A stretch of 64,000 bases of DNA, from the NCBI GenBank assembly GCA_016201275.1, contig JACQDB010000077.1, forward strand, positions 20,476-84,475, written 5' to 3'. The stretch comes from Acidobacteriota bacterium. GTDB lineage: Bacteria > Acidobacteriota > Blastocatellia > UBA7656. A program made the translations under genes and the position numbers. The notes under the pieces were generated by a model that did no database searches, had not been told where the DNA came from, and was given only the letters and a program-made list of their open reading frames with translations. Every line of letters starts with the position of its first letter. Position 1 is the stretch's first letter. Shown piece by piece: positions 54,334 to 63,849 of this stretch.

Positions 54334-55794
54334 ATGATAAGGCGGTCTATCTATTCTCACTGGCGAGGCGTGGGCTGGCAGGAATTGCAGAAACGACAGA
54401 TGAACGGTATTGGCAGAACAACTCATAAAATTCTCTCTCAGCGGGTGCTGTTGCCGTTGACGCGGACGCGCAGTTTGGTCAGAAAAACGCTGCGCCCGGT
54501 GATGCTTGCGTATTATGACAGCCTGCGCTTTCGCCAACAGTCCGCCAACTGGAGCGTAGATAGAAAACGCCAGTGGATACTAGAGCGCTTACGCTTTACC
54601 TTGCGGCGTGCTTATCGGGAAACCGATTTTTATCGCCAGCGTTTTGATCGCGTCGGGTTCGACCCGTTCGCCGATTTCAGCTTCGCGGATTTTGCCGCCT
54701 TGCCGATGCTGGAAAAAGAGGAGTTGCGCGCCGCCGGTTTAAGCATACGTTCAAAACGGCTGCGCGCTGACCAGTTGTTGAAAGACGCGACGGGCGGCTC
54801 GACCGGAATGCCTGTTGAAATTTGGCTGGGGCCGGAAGAACGCGGCTGGCGCGAAAGCGCCGGGGAGTGGTTTCAACAACTGTCGGGGGTGCCGCTGGGT
54901 ACGCGCACGGCATTGTTGTGGGGGCATCACCTGGACCCAGTGAAGCAGGACAATTGGCGCGACCGCTATGCGACGTTCGTCAATCATCAACGCTGGTTCG
55001 ATTGCTTTCGTCTGTCGCCGGAAACCTTGGCGCGTTATCACCGCGAGTTTGAAGAGTGGCGACCGGCCTGCATCATCGCTTATGCAGCGGCACTTGGGGC
55101 GCTGGCTGAATACGTAAAAGAGAGTGGCGTTGAGCCGCATTATCCAGACCTCGGTTTTGTCACCGGCGCGGAAAAATTACTGCCGCATCACCGAGAGATT
55201 ATCGAAACGGTTTTTCGTCGCCCCGTGCATGAACGCTATGGCAGCCGCGATGTCGGTTTCATAGGCTGTCAGCTTGAGCCGCAGCGCACCTATGATTTCA
55301 CCTTGGATTGGGCAAATCTCTTGGTTGAACCGGAAGACCACAACACGCCGAGCGCAATTTTGATTACCAAACTGCACGCCGATGCCATGCCGATGATTCG
55401 TTATCGCATAGGCGATGTGGGCAGCTTTGCGCCAACGAGTCAGCCTGGGCATCCGTCTCTGCTGTTGCAAGAAGTCGTCGGGCGCGACACGGATCGCATA
55501 TGGCTCAGGGGTGGGCGCTGGATAACCGGGCTACAGATGCCGCACCTCTTAAAAGATTTCGCTGTGCGTGAATTTCAATTCGTACAGCGCGCCGATTATT
55601 CAATCGAGTTGAGCATCATTCCGCATCAGGGTTTCAATGAAGAAAGCCGCCAGGGAATACTCCAAGCGTTGCGCCCGAATCTCGAAGAACTGCCGGTCAA
55701 TATTCGTTTGGTTGACCGCATCGAACGCACCCTTGCCAGCAAGTGGCGACCGGTCATCAGCCACGTCAAACCGGAGGAGCAACAACTGACATGA
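54334..55794 (+). CDS. Phenylacetate-CoA ligase-like adenylate-forming protein (PaaK/CapK family)
   Basis: About 486 residues. The ATP-binding loop DATGGSTGMPVEIW is clear; YGSRDVGFIGCQ and the downstream MIRYRIGDVG match the PaaK-type core motifs (YxxxE and D-G equivalents). CapK-like members occur in polysaccharide clusters and may activate an acyl or amino acid group for attachment. The ATG at 54334 has GGAAAG upstream; the N-terminal 60 residues are basic and variable. It overlaps the next gene by ATGA. Confidence 0.85.
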   Translation: MIRRSIYSHWRGVGWQELQKRQMNGIGRTTHKILSQRVLLPLTRTRSLVRKTLRPVMLAYYDSLRFRQQSANWSVDRKRQWILERLRFTLRRAYRETDFYRQRFDRVGFDPFADFSFADFAALPMLEKEELRAAGLSIRSKRLRADQLLKDATGGSTGMPVEIWLGPEERGWRESAGEWFQQLSGVPLGTRTALLWGHHLDPVKQDNWRDRYATFVNHQRWFDCFRLSPETLARYHREFEEWRPACIIAYAAALGALAEYVKESGVEPHYPDLGFVTGAEKLLPHHREIIETVFRRPVHERYGSRDVGFIGCQLEPQRTYDFTLDWANLLVEPEDHNTPSAILITKLHADAMPMIRYRIGDVGSFAPTSQPGHPSLLLQEVVGRDTDRIWLRGGRWITGLQMPHLLKDFAVREFQFVQRADYSIELSIIPHQGFNEESRQGILQALRPNLEELPVNIRLVDRIERTLASKWRPVISHVKPEEQQLT

Positions 55795-57212
55795 ACGGAC
55801 TCGCAGACGACTCGCGATTGGATGCGCGTGTGGCGATCAGCAAACTGCCAGCGGCAAATTATGCAGATGCCGCAAACGACGCAGGCCACGTGGCGCAGGC
55901 ACTCGCTCGCGCCTGCAACGCTTTGCAATGGGCGGACGCAGAGCGCGGCTTGTTGACAAACGTCATTCCGCAGGGGGCGCGGGTGTTGGTGAAACCGAAT
56001 TTCGTGCTGCACGAAAACGAAGGGCAAGGGGGCATGGAGCCTATGGTGACGCATCCTTCTTTGCTACGCGCTGTGGTGGATGCGGCGTTGCAGGCAGGGG
56101 CTGGCGCAGTAGTGGTTGGCGATGCGCCGGTGCAGCGCTGCGATTTTCCTGAGTTGCTGCGCGTGACCGGATTGGACGAGTGGGCGCAAAGGCTTGCGGC
56201 AAAGGAGGCACGCTTCAAAGGCATACGCGATTTTCGCCGCACGACTTGTGTGGTCAATGACGGCGTGCGCGTGGCGGATGAAAATAGACTTTCACGCGAA
56301 CAATTTGTGTTGTTCGACTTGGGCAATCGCAGTCTTCTGGAACCGGTCAGCAATTCGCAGCAAGGGTTTCGCGTCACCTGTTACGACCCGCGCTTGATGG
56401 CAAAGACGCACGCGCCGGGGCGGCATCAATATCTGGTTGCTAAAGATGTGATCGAAGCCGATGTGATTATCAATCTGCCTAAATTGAAGACTCATAAAAA
56501 AGCCGGTATCACTTGCGCGCTCAAAAATCTGATCGGCATCAACGGCAACAAAGAGTATCTGCCGCATCATCGCATCGGCGGTTCGCAAGCGGCAGGCGAT
56601 TGTTATCCCGGCGCAGACATCACCAAGCGAGCGCTGGAATATTCACTGGATAAACAGAACATGGCGGCGTCGGCTACGGGAAGCAGATGGTGGAGCAAGG
56701 TTTCCGAAAATCTGCAACGGGTGTTGCGCTTGAGCGGTGATGAATTGGGCGTCGAGGGGTCGTGGTCGGGCAACGATACAATATGGAGGACTTGTTTAGA
56801 CCTCAACCGCATTCTGTTGTATGGTCGCACGGATGGGCAACTTGGCGAGACGGTGCAGCGGCGCGTCCTGCACATCGTTGATGGAGTGATTGCCGGACAA
56901 GGCGATGGGCCGCTTGCGCCGCAACCATTGCCCTTGGGCGTCATCTTTGCGGGGCGCAACGCGGCGGCGTTGGATTGGGTAGGCGCGCAATTGCTGGGCT
57001 ATGACCCGTTGCGGATTCCCGTAGTGCGCGAAGCCTTTGGCGCTTTCAGTTGGCCGCTTGCGCGGTTCGCTGCCGACCAGGTTCAGATGCTTGGTGATGT
57101 GGAATCGGGCAGCGCGAAGCGGGCGCGAACTTGTCTCCAGCAACCTGCCGCTATTGTCTATCCCGCCGGTTGGCGCGATGCCGCAGCAAGCGTGCAAAAC
57201 CATAGACGTTAA
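55791..57212 (+). CDS. DUF362 domain protein
   Basis: About 473 residues. VLVKPNFVLHENEGQG, THPSLLRAVVDAALQAGAGAVVVGD and INLPKLKTHKKAGITCALKNLIG are the conserved segments of DUF362. No ferredoxin-type Cys cluster is visible. Members occur next to glycan and lipid genes, but biochemistry is mostly undefined. Translationally coupled with the PaaK-like gene; last gene of the plus-strand cluster. Confidence 0.85.
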   Translation: MNGLADDSRLDARVAISKLPAANYADAANDAGHVAQALARACNALQWADAERGLLTNVIPQGARVLVKPNFVLHENEGQGGMEPMVTHPSLLRAVVDAALQAGAGAVVVGDAPVQRCDFPELLRVTGLDEWAQRLAAKEARFKGIRDFRRTTCVVNDGVRVADENRLSREQFVLFDLGNRSLLEPVSNSQQGFRVTCYDPRLMAKTHAPGRHQYLVAKDVIEADVIINLPKLKTHKKAGITCALKNLIGINGNKEYLPHHRIGGSQAAGDCYPGADITKRALEYSLDKQNMAASATGSRWWSKVSENLQRVLRLSGDELGVEGSWSGNDTIWRTCLDLNRILLYGRTDGQLGETVQRRVLHIVDGVIAGQGDGPLAPQPLPLGVIFAGRNAAALDWVGAQLLGYDPLRIPVVREAFGAFSWPLARFAADQVQMLGDVESGSAKRARTCLQQPAAIVYPAGWRDAAASVQNHRR

Positions 57213-57224
57213 GAAAAAGTAACA

Positions 57225-57324
57225 AGAGCGTGTCGCATATATGGATTTCCTGTCCATATATTGCGTGTGATAGTTTAACTATCCACAAGATATGGGCTGT
57301 TGCTGGAATTCTGCGACACCCTCT
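57225..57324 (-). repeat. MITE-like element A, copy 3 (inverted)
   Basis: Ends AGAGCGTGTCGCATA and TTCTGCGACACCCTCT, with ATGGATTTCCTGTCC near the left end, which is the reverse of the right end of copy 1. It starts 12 bp after the DUF362 stop. Confidence 0.75.
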
Positions 57325-57414
57325 CATTACGTCAAACCTTACTTTTTTCGCACTACCAAAATCTTGGAGGTGCGAAAAAAGTAAGGCTCGACCGGCAACC
57401 AACTGCGCTGGTTT

Positions 57415-57575
57415 AGCTCCGTAGGAGCGACCTGTCTATAGAAGGTGGCGAAGAATAAATTCCTCAGCTCCGTAGGAGCGACCCCTGATTGCCGCGCCAG
57501 CCGGGGTCGCTCCTACGGAGCTAGAGAACTTCTCGTACTCCATATCTATAGACAGGTCGCTCCTACGGAGCTACT
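57415..57575. repeat. Nested AGCTCCGTAGGAGCG palindromes
   Basis: AGCTCCGTAGGAGCGACC occurs twice in direct orientation and its complement GGTCGCTCCTACGGAGCT twice. The outer pair also carries CTGTCTATAG / CTATAGACAG, so the whole 160 bp can fold as nested stems. It lies between MITE A copy 3 and MITE B copy 3. Confidence 0.75.
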
Positions 57576-57577
57576 CA

Positions 57578-57722
57578 TAGAGCGGTTTTCATATGTGCGT
57601 GCTGAACCCCCTATCGTTGAGCAGCGGTCTTCGACCGCGCGAAGGTCTTCGACCGCGCGAAGGTCTTCGACCGCCGCTCAACGGCTTTGAGGTTTCCATA
57701 ATCTCAAACCAAAACCGCTCTA
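57578..57722 (+). repeat. MITE-like element B, copy 3
   Basis: Bounded by TAGAGCGGTTTTCATATG and CAAAACCGCTCTA. The internal palindrome carries an extra internal duplication (the block CGACCGCGCGAAGGTCTT occurs twice). 57213-57867 otherwise holds no gene. Confidence 0.78.
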
Positions 57723-57867
57723 GGTTCAATCGTTCCCACTTCAGCAACACTTTTTTAACACTACCAAAATCCTTTGCTTTTGACTTGCGGTTGCGTTCAT
57801 CATAGGTTGGGTCAACTATATTTTGGTGGCTTTCATCAAGTGGCTCAGGGTTCGATTGACCAGAAAT

Positions 57868-59517
57868 ATGAAAACAGCAGGCAGCATCTTAGCACTTCTA
57901 TCGGTTGTCGTAATTTCAGCGACGCTTGTCTTCGCGCAAGAGGCGCACGATCATCAAGGCGCGGTTGATTCGATTCCGGCGGAATTGTTCAGCCGTCCAT
58001 TGCCGTTGCGCCAAGGCATAGGCAAGGTCGAAGACGCCGCCACCACTTCATCAAAAGAGGCGCAGGCTTTTTATAATCAAGGCGTCGCTTATCTGCATTC
58101 CTATGTGTGGATTGAAGCGGCACGCTCTTTCCATCAAGCGTTGCGACTCGACGGCAAATTCAGCATGGCGTATGCGGGACTCTATCGCGCTTATGCGGGT
58201 TTGAATCTGTTGACGCCCGCTCGTGAAGCCTTGGCAAAGGCGCAGGCGCTTGCATCAAATTCAACCAATGCCTCGCCGCGTGAGCGCCGCCGCATCGCGG
58301 TTCATGTCAAACAACTCGAAGCGCTCATGGAGGTGTTCAACGCCGATAAGCAGCACGCTTATCAAAAAGCCTTGGACGACGCGCTCCTTGCTGATCCGAA
58401 CGATGTCGAATTAATTTTACTGCGCGGCAACGCCGAAGAAGGCAATCCGGCGGCAGGGCGCGGGCAAAGAGGTATGGAAAGCGCACTCGTCTTTTATCTA
58501 CGCGCTCTACAGATTGCGCCCAATCACCTCGGCGCGCATCACTATTTGACGCACACTTATGAAAATCTTGGGCGCATCGCAGAAGCTTTGCACCACGGTG
58601 AAAGGTGCGCCCAGCTTGCGCCTGCGGTGCCGCACGAACTGCATATGTACGGTCACAATCTGCGTCGCGCCGGGCGCATCAAAGAAGCCATCGCGCAATT
58701 CGAGAACGCCGACGCTGTGCAACGCGCTTACTTCAAAAGCGAAAACATCCCCGCCGAATATGACTGGCATCATCAACACAATTTGGATTTGCTCTCGACT
58801 TCGTATCAGTATCAAGGGCAGATGAAAAAGGCCGAAGCGATTATGCGCGAGGCCTTCAACCTGCCTTCGTTGCTGGAAGCCGAAGCTTACAATCGCAAAG
58901 AGTGGCCGCTGTTTTTACTGTCGCGCAAGCGCACGGACGAAGCATTGGAAGCCGCCGCGATCTTAAAAAAGAGCAAGTGGGAGATTGTGCGCGCCATCGG
59001 TTCGATCATGGCTTCGCACGCTTTGATGAGTCAGAACAAATTGCCGGAAGCAAGCGCAGAGGCCAAAGCCGCGTTGAACGAATTGCAGTTGGCGGGAAAG
59101 AAAGCGGCGTTTGTCAGTACCGATTTATCAGTGTTGCAGGGTGAATTTTTTTTGCGTACCGGACAAGTGGAAAAAGGGCGCTTGATTCTCAAACAGGCAA
59201 TGACTCGTATGCGCGCCGAACGCGGCCCCGATAATTGGACGCAGGCGCTTTTTCAATTGGAAGCCATCGCCCAAACCGCACGGGAGTTGAACGATTGGGA
59301 GTTGGCACAAGCGGCCACGCTGCAACTCAAAGAACACGATGTGAATTATGCGGGGACGCATTTAGCGCTGGCGCTGCTGGCCGAACACCAGGGCGACAAC
59401 GCGACCATGCTGGCCGAATTGAAAGTGGCGGAAACTTTGTGGCGTGATGCCGATCAGGATTTGCCCGAACTGGCCGAAGTGAAAGCCAGACTTGCGCCAG
59501 CGCCAAGCAAAGAGTGA
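57868..59517 (+). CDS. Secreted tetratricopeptide-repeat protein
   Basis: About 549 residues with a signal peptide (TAGSILALLSVVVISATLVFA). TPR-type helices follow, for example EAQAFYNQGVAYLHSYVWIEAARSFHQAL, then ALQIAPNHLGAHHYLTHTYENLGRIAEAL and MYGHNLRRAGRIKEAIAQF. Several His near DWHHQHNLDLL could bind metal. It probably mediates protein contacts in the periplasm or outside. No Shine-Dalgarno is evident before 57868; a TTG at 57823 is less likely because it would bury the signal peptide. Confidence 0.8.
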   Translation: MKTAGSILALLSVVVISATLVFAQEAHDHQGAVDSIPAELFSRPLPLRQGIGKVEDAATTSSKEAQAFYNQGVAYLHSYVWIEAARSFHQALRLDGKFSMAYAGLYRAYAGLNLLTPAREALAKAQALASNSTNASPRERRRIAVHVKQLEALMEVFNADKQHAYQKALDDALLADPNDVELILLRGNAEEGNPAAGRGQRGMESALVFYLRALQIAPNHLGAHHYLTHTYENLGRIAEALHHGERCAQLAPAVPHELHMYGHNLRRAGRIKEAIAQFENADAVQRAYFKSENIPAEYDWHHQHNLDLLSTSYQYQGQMKKAEAIMREAFNLPSLLEAEAYNRKEWPLFLLSRKRTDEALEAAAILKKSKWEIVRAIGSIMASHALMSQNKLPEASAEAKAALNELQLAGKKAAFVSTDLSVLQGEFFLRTGQVEKGRLILKQAMTRMRAERGPDNWTQALFQLEAIAQTARELNDWELAQAATLQLKEHDVNYAGTHLALALLAEHQGDNATMLAELKVAETLWRDADQDLPELAEVKARLAPAPSKE

Positions 59518-59646
59518 GTCACTGCCGGTATAAAGGCGTGATGAACCGCCAATAAGATTTCGCTTCGGCAGAAAAAAGCCCGGTTTTATTGACTGTTTTC
59601 GCTGTTGAGCGTCGCTTGTACGATAACGCCCGCAGCGTTTCGCGCT

Positions 59647-61377
59647 TCACTTTTTGCCTGTGAAATTCGCCAGCATAATGGGAATCGCGTCCACATCGTC
59701 ACGCGGTGCGATGCTGCGGTCGGCGTTGTAATAATTGTTCAGCATAATCGAAAACGCCAGCGGTTCACCCGCCGCTGTGGTGACGTAACCGGACAAGGCA
59801 TAGACATAGCGCAGGGTTCCGGTTTTACCGCGCACATTGCCGGAAGCAGCGGTGTCTTTCATGCGATTTTTCAGCGTGCCGTCCACACCGGCAATCGGCA
59901 AGCCATCACGATAAGCGTCCGCGAATTGGTGATGATGCATGAATTTCAACAACGCAATGGTAGCGTTGGGCGTAACCACATCTTTACGCGACAGCCCAGA
60001 GCCTTCTTCCAACAACACCTCGCCTTTCTTGATGCCCACCTCTTGTAGAAAAGCTTGCAGGGCTTCTATGCCACGCGCTTCGGTCGTGACCGAATCATCC
60101 GGCGTCTGGCGTCCAGCCTCCGCTGTCGCTGGTGATTGGGTATTCTGCGTCTGCACCAGTGAAACGGATGAGCTTTGCCCATTTGACGTAGATGTCGCCA
60201 GCGCATTTTGATTGCTGCCCACCGCTGCACTGAGGTTATCAGGACGCAGGACGCCGGACGCCAGGCTCCAGACGCCGACTTGTAGCAGACACAACTGGGC
60301 ATAAAGATTTTGCGAAGGCTTCAACACTTCTCGCACGATCTCTTTCATGGGCGGCGATTCGACAAAGCCGAGTTCGGTGAACTTCGATAAATCAAGTGGC
60401 GTGACTTCGCGGTACTTCCAATCAAGCACACGGGCGCGGCCTTTGACCGCAATGCCGTTTTTGATGAGCGCGTCTTTCAATAGCGTGACAAAGAGCAAAG
60501 CCGGATTATGCACGGCTATGGCGGTTTGCGAACCTTTCGCGTTGTCCACCGCCAGACGCCCCGAAACATAAACGAGGTTTTCGCCGACCGGGCGATAATA
60601 TGAAATGCTTGTCGCTGTGCCTTTCGGCGCGGTCTGTGTGCGATTGATGAAGGTCAGAAAATTGACCGCTGGCCCTGTAGAAATTCGACCAGGCAGGCCA
60701 AGGCGTTCGGCGGGTTTGACGAAGACATCCAAGGCGTTATCGTGTATGGAGAGCGCCGAAACTTCCGCGCCGTAATATTCCTGCAAATCGTCCCACTCCC
60801 AACCCGCGCCCAGCGGCGGTGTGTGGAAATAGCTTTCGTCGCCAATCACATCGCCTTCGATGCGTTGCACGCCAGCGGCTTTGAGTTGGGCGATGAAGGG
60901 TTCAAAAGGCTTGTCATAATTGCCTTCGCGCAAACGCGCCGCGATGGTGGGGTCGCCTCTGCCGTAAATCGTCAAATCGCCTTTGAGCGTACCGGCAGGG
61001 TCGGCTTGCGCGGTCGAATAGAGAGAGGTACGGATGCGATAATCCGCGCCCAAGCGGTCAAGCGCCAGCGCGCAGGTATAAAGTTTGGCGTTCGAGGCAG
61101 GGCTGAAATATTTTTCGCCGTTGTGTTCAAAAATGGTTTTGCCCGAAGCCAGTGACACCACTTTCACGCCCCACGCGGCGGGCGCAAATTTGGGTTGGGC
61201 GATGTGCGCGGCAAGACGCGCTGCCAATGCTTCATAGGTTTCCGCTGGCGCGGGTTGCGGCATCGCCGTTGTGGGTGTTGACGTTTGTTGCGCGATGACG
61301 GTGTTAAAGCACAGACAAAAAGCAAGGGTGAGGACGGTGGCTTGTCGCACTGGGGTGATTTTTCTCTTGTTCATCAT
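59647..61377 (-). CDS. dacB: D-Ala-D-Ala carboxypeptidase/endopeptidase (PBP4 type)
   Basis: A 576-residue periplasmic penicillin-binding protein with signal peptide (RQATVLTLAFCLCFNTVIAQ). SxxK is S95-NA-K98 in FSPASNAKLY, SxN is in VLKPSQNLYAQ (about 355) and KTG is in VRGKTGTLRY (about 519). It trims or cleaves peptidoglycan peptides. Between SxN and KTG, residues about 366-427 form a low-complexity insert bounded by inverted GGCGTCTGG/CCAGACGCC-type sequences, which looks like an in-frame repeat insertion. Core motifs stay intact, so activity is plausible. Confidence 0.92.
   Translation of the reverse strand: MMNKRKITPVRQATVLTLAFCLCFNTVIAQQTSTPTTAMPQPAPAETYEALAARLAAHIAQPKFAPAAWGVKVVSLASGKTIFEHNGEKYFSPASNAKLYTCALALDRLGADYRIRTSLYSTAQADPAGTLKGDLTIYGRGDPTIAARLREGNYDKPFEPFIAQLKAAGVQRIEGDVIGDESYFHTPPLGAGWEWDDLQEYYGAEVSALSIHDNALDVFVKPAERLGLPGRISTGPAVNFLTFINRTQTAPKGTATSISYYRPVGENLVYVSGRLAVDNAKGSQTAIAVHNPALLFVTLLKDALIKNGIAVKGRARVLDWKYREVTPLDLSKFTELGFVESPPMKEIVREVLKPSQNLYAQLCLLQVGVWSLASGVLRPDNLSAAVGSNQNALATSTSNGQSSSVSLVQTQNTQSPATAEAGRQTPDDSVTTEARGIEALQAFLQEVGIKKGEVLLEEGSGLSRKDVVTPNATIALLKFMHHHQFADAYRDGLPIAGVDGTLKNRMKDTAASGNVRGKTGTLRYVYALSGYVTTAAGEPLAFSIMLNNYYNADRSIAPRDDVDAIPIMLANFTGKK
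60096..60280. repeat. Palindromic insert inside dacB
   Basis: GGCGTCTGGCGTCCAGCCTCC at the left and GGACGCCGGACGCCAGGCTCC at the right are inverted relatives. The interval keeps the reading frame and encodes Ser/Thr/Ala/Gln-rich residues unlike the rest of the protein. Confidence 0.5.
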
Positions 61378-61425
61378 CGTCTGGTTCTCCGCGATTGGCA
61401 GCGTGCCTATTCCTGAGAAATCGCT

Positions 61426-62199
61426 CTAGCGTAATTTTGTAAACAGCCTGTTCCAGCGGGTTGTTTCTCTGTCGGAATTGTCCTTTCCCGCCGACCAATA
61501 GACCATAAAAGCTTTGCCGGTAATCAACGCTTTCGGCACGGTTCCCCAATAGCGACTGTCTTCGCTGTCGTCGCGGTTGTCGCCTAAAACGAAATACTGA
61601 TCGCTGTCATATTTGCCATCGTTATCGGCATCATAGCTGCTTCGCATCTTTGGGTCGTTGCGAATTGCATCGGGAAGCGGGTCGCCTTTAACAGGAATTT
61701 TATACGGTTGTTGCAGTCCATACGTCGTTCGCCCTATGGTGTAAGCCAAGGGGTCTAGGTCTTCCTCTTCGCGTTGTTCGTAATACGCCGTCCATTGCGC
61801 GCCTGCGGGCATAGCCTCTGCCTTGACCGCCACAAGCGGAGCCGCATCGTTGGTATCAAACTCGCGGGCTTTCACCGTGACGCCGCGCTCAGGCAATTCC
61901 TGGGCGTCGAGATAAATCTTGTTCTTCCTCACATCGAATTCTATGGTTTCGCCCGGCAGACCAATGACACGACTGACATATAGATAAGAAGTATCTTTGG
62001 GGTATCTGAAGAGAATGATGTCGCCGCGTTTGATCTCTTGCGCGAGCCGGTTTGCCACCACGCGATCACCCGGCAGTATGGTGTTTTTCATCGCGCCGGT
62101 TGGCACTTTTACGAATTGCAGAAACAATGCGGCATAGAGCCAAGCGCCGAACACGATCACTAAGACGATGACCAGCACAATCACTTTTTTTCTTTTCAT
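61426..62199 (-). CDS. lepB: Signal peptidase I-family protein lacking both catalytic residues
   Basis: 257 residues, one N-terminal helix (VIVLVIVLVIVFGAWLYAALF), with the SPase I boxes: VPTGAMKNTILPGD, RGDIILFRYPKD, YVSRVIGLPGE and the late GDNRDDSEDSRYWG. In active enzymes the first box reads SM with the nucleophile Ser and the third has Lys-Arg. Here codons give Ala36 and Ser76. The GDNRDDSEDSRYWG box is intact, so the fold is kept. It may be a pseudoenzyme or use other residues. Codirectional with the upstream hemB and separated from it by a hairpin repeat. Confidence 0.85.
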   Translation of the reverse strand: MKRKKVIVLVIVLVIVFGAWLYAALFLQFVKVPTGAMKNTILPGDRVVANRLAQEIKRGDIILFRYPKDTSYLYVSRVIGLPGETIEFDVRKNKIYLDAQELPERGVTVKAREFDTNDAAPLVAVKAEAMPAGAQWTAYYEQREEEDLDPLAYTIGRTTYGLQQPYKIPVKGDPLPDAIRNDPKMRSSYDADNDGKYDSDQYFVLGDNRDDSEDSRYWGTVPKALITGKAFMVYWSAGKDNSDRETTRWNRLFTKLR

Positions 62200-62310
62200 A
62201 GAAGTTGTTTACCAGTCCACGACGCTTTTAACTGCATAACCACAGGCGGCCAAAAGCTGCGCCCGTGCAACGTAACCTTGGAATTACCAAACCAGTTGCG
62301 AACCCCTTTA

Positions 62311-62362
62311 TTGAGAGGCGGTCGCTGATCGCCGGAATATGCGGTCAGCGACCGCCTCTCAA
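62311..62362. repeat. GCGGTC hairpin (family D) between hemB and the signal-peptidase homologue
   Basis: TTGAGAGGCGGTCGCTGATC and its complement (one mismatch) form a stem of about 22 bp. It lies 32 bp downstream of hemB on the minus strand. Confidence 0.75.
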
Positions 62363-62393
62363 CTCATCTTATCGGCGATTCGGTATAAGTGGT

Positions 62394-63359
62394 TTACAGC
62401 CGCTGCGCCAGGTCGCGGGCAAAGTACGTCAAGATCAAATCGGCTCCGGCGCGTTTGATGCTGGTCAACGATTCGGCAACAATGCGCTGTTCATCAATCC
62501 AGCCAAGCCTTGATGCGGCTTTAATCATGGCGTATTCGCCCGACACCTGATAGGCGACGATGGGCAGGTCGAAGCGTTCGCGCACGGCTCGAATAATGTC
62601 CAGATACGGCAAGGCGGGCTTGACCATCAACATATCCGCGCCCTGTGCAAAATCGAGTTCGGCTTCGCGCAAAGCTTCTCGCGCATTGGCCGGGTCCATT
62701 TGATAGCCGCGCCGATCACCGAATTGCGGAGCCGATTGCGCCGCTTCGCGAAACGGGCCGTAAAACGCCGAAGCATACTTCACCGCGTAAGACATGATGG
62801 GCGTGTTCTCGAAGCCTGTCGCGTCCAATCCGGCGCGAATCGCTTCGACAAATCCATCCATCATATTCGATGGCGCGATGATGTCGGCTCCGGCTTCGGC
62901 CTGCGCGATGGCGGTTTGCACCAGTAAATCTAGCGTCGGGTCGTTGACGACTTCGCCATCCTGTATCACACCGCAATGCCCGTGGTCGGTGTATTCGCAT
63001 AAACAATTATCGGCGATAACCAACAGATCTTTGACTTCGCGTTTGACGGCGCGAATGGCGCGTTGCACGATACCGTCTTCGGCATAAGCCTGAGTGCCTG
63101 TAGCGTCTTTGTCATCCGGCACGCCGAATAAAATAATCGCACGCAGGCCGTCGCCTTTGGCGGCAGTGGCTTCGACGACCAGTTCATCGAGCGACAGGTT
63201 GAAGCAGCCGGGCATCGAAGAAATTTCGCGCCGTATGCCTTCGCCTTCACACACAAAGAGCGGATAAACGAAATCATCAGGTGACAAGCGGGTTTCTCTG
63301 ACCAGGGCGCGAATCGCTTCGGTGCGGCGCAAACGTCTGGGGCGTTGAATGAATGTCAT
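62394..63359 (-). CDS. hemB: Porphobilinogen synthase (delta-aminolevulinic acid dehydratase)
   Basis: 321 residues. Condenses two 5-aminolevulinates in tetrapyrrole synthesis in the cytosol. The Schiff-base Lys lies in [14 protein letters not shown], with the second Lys in [31 protein letters not shown] holds the Cys-rich Zn site (Zn type). The C-terminal half has [16 protein letters not shown]. The ATG at 63359 has GGAG nine bases upstream; the longer frame to 63413 is unlikely. Confidence 0.96.
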   Translation of the reverse strand: MTFIQRPRRLRRTEAIRALVRETRLSPDDFVYPLFVCEGEGIRREISSMPGCFNLSLDELVVEATAAKGDGLRAIILFGVPDDKDATGTQAYAEDGIVQRAIRAVKREVKDLLVIADNCLCEYTDHGHCGVIQDGEVVNDPTLDLLVQTAIAQAEAGADIIAPSNMMDGFVEAIRAGLDATGFENTPIMSYAVKYASAFYGPFREAAQSAPQFGDRRGYQMDPANAREALREAELDFAQGADMLMVKPALPYLDIIRAVRERFDLPIVAYQVSGEYAMIKAASRLGWIDEQRIVAESLTSIKRAGADLILTYFARDLAQRL

Positions 63360-63618
63360 AATGAAAACTCCAAAAAATTCAGCGGTGTTTGGTGGCGCGG
63401 ATATTTTACACACTGATTGACGACTGTTGAAAGTGCCTGTACCACTTGGCGCAATTCTTTGGTAGCGGCGGGTTTCAGCATGAAAAGCGAAACGATCCGC
63501 GTTCTGGTCACGATCCCATTACGATAATGGGTCAAAGTAGGGGGAAGAAAAGTTTGGCGTTCCGCCTACAGGCCAATGACATGAAGTTAAGCGAAGTCCG
63601 ACAAACTACAGCCCCAAT

Positions 63619-63762
63619 CCATAGCTAAGTACAGGGCGCGACAACTTCACCGCTGGTTAGAAAATACTGGTTTGCTGCAAAAAGCCTATGTTTATTGGCT
63701 CATTTGAAAAATCATGGCGTTGCTAACTAGCGGCCTATTTACTGTGCCTTGTACTTAGTTAC
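63619..63762. repeat. Inverted pair near a transposase gene
   Basis: AGCTAAGTACAGGGC (from about 63623) and GCCTTGTACTTAGTT (about 63743 on) are imperfect complements flanking about 110 bp without coding sequence. It may be an IS end or a MITE. The rest of 63360-63849 shows no gene. Confidence 0.4.
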
Positions 63763-63849
63763 TCGACTGTTGTGTTTTGAATTATCCAAGCGGTTATAAT
63801 CCTGATTAAGACAAGGTGACAGCTTACCAGAAGAGGTTGGAGGCTTTCT

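Noticed and set aside
57220..57402. Small open frames in the spacers (same short peptides recurring at 2441-2700 and 57151-57402)
   Set aside because: The shared peptide comes from translation of MITE A copies, not from a conserved gene.
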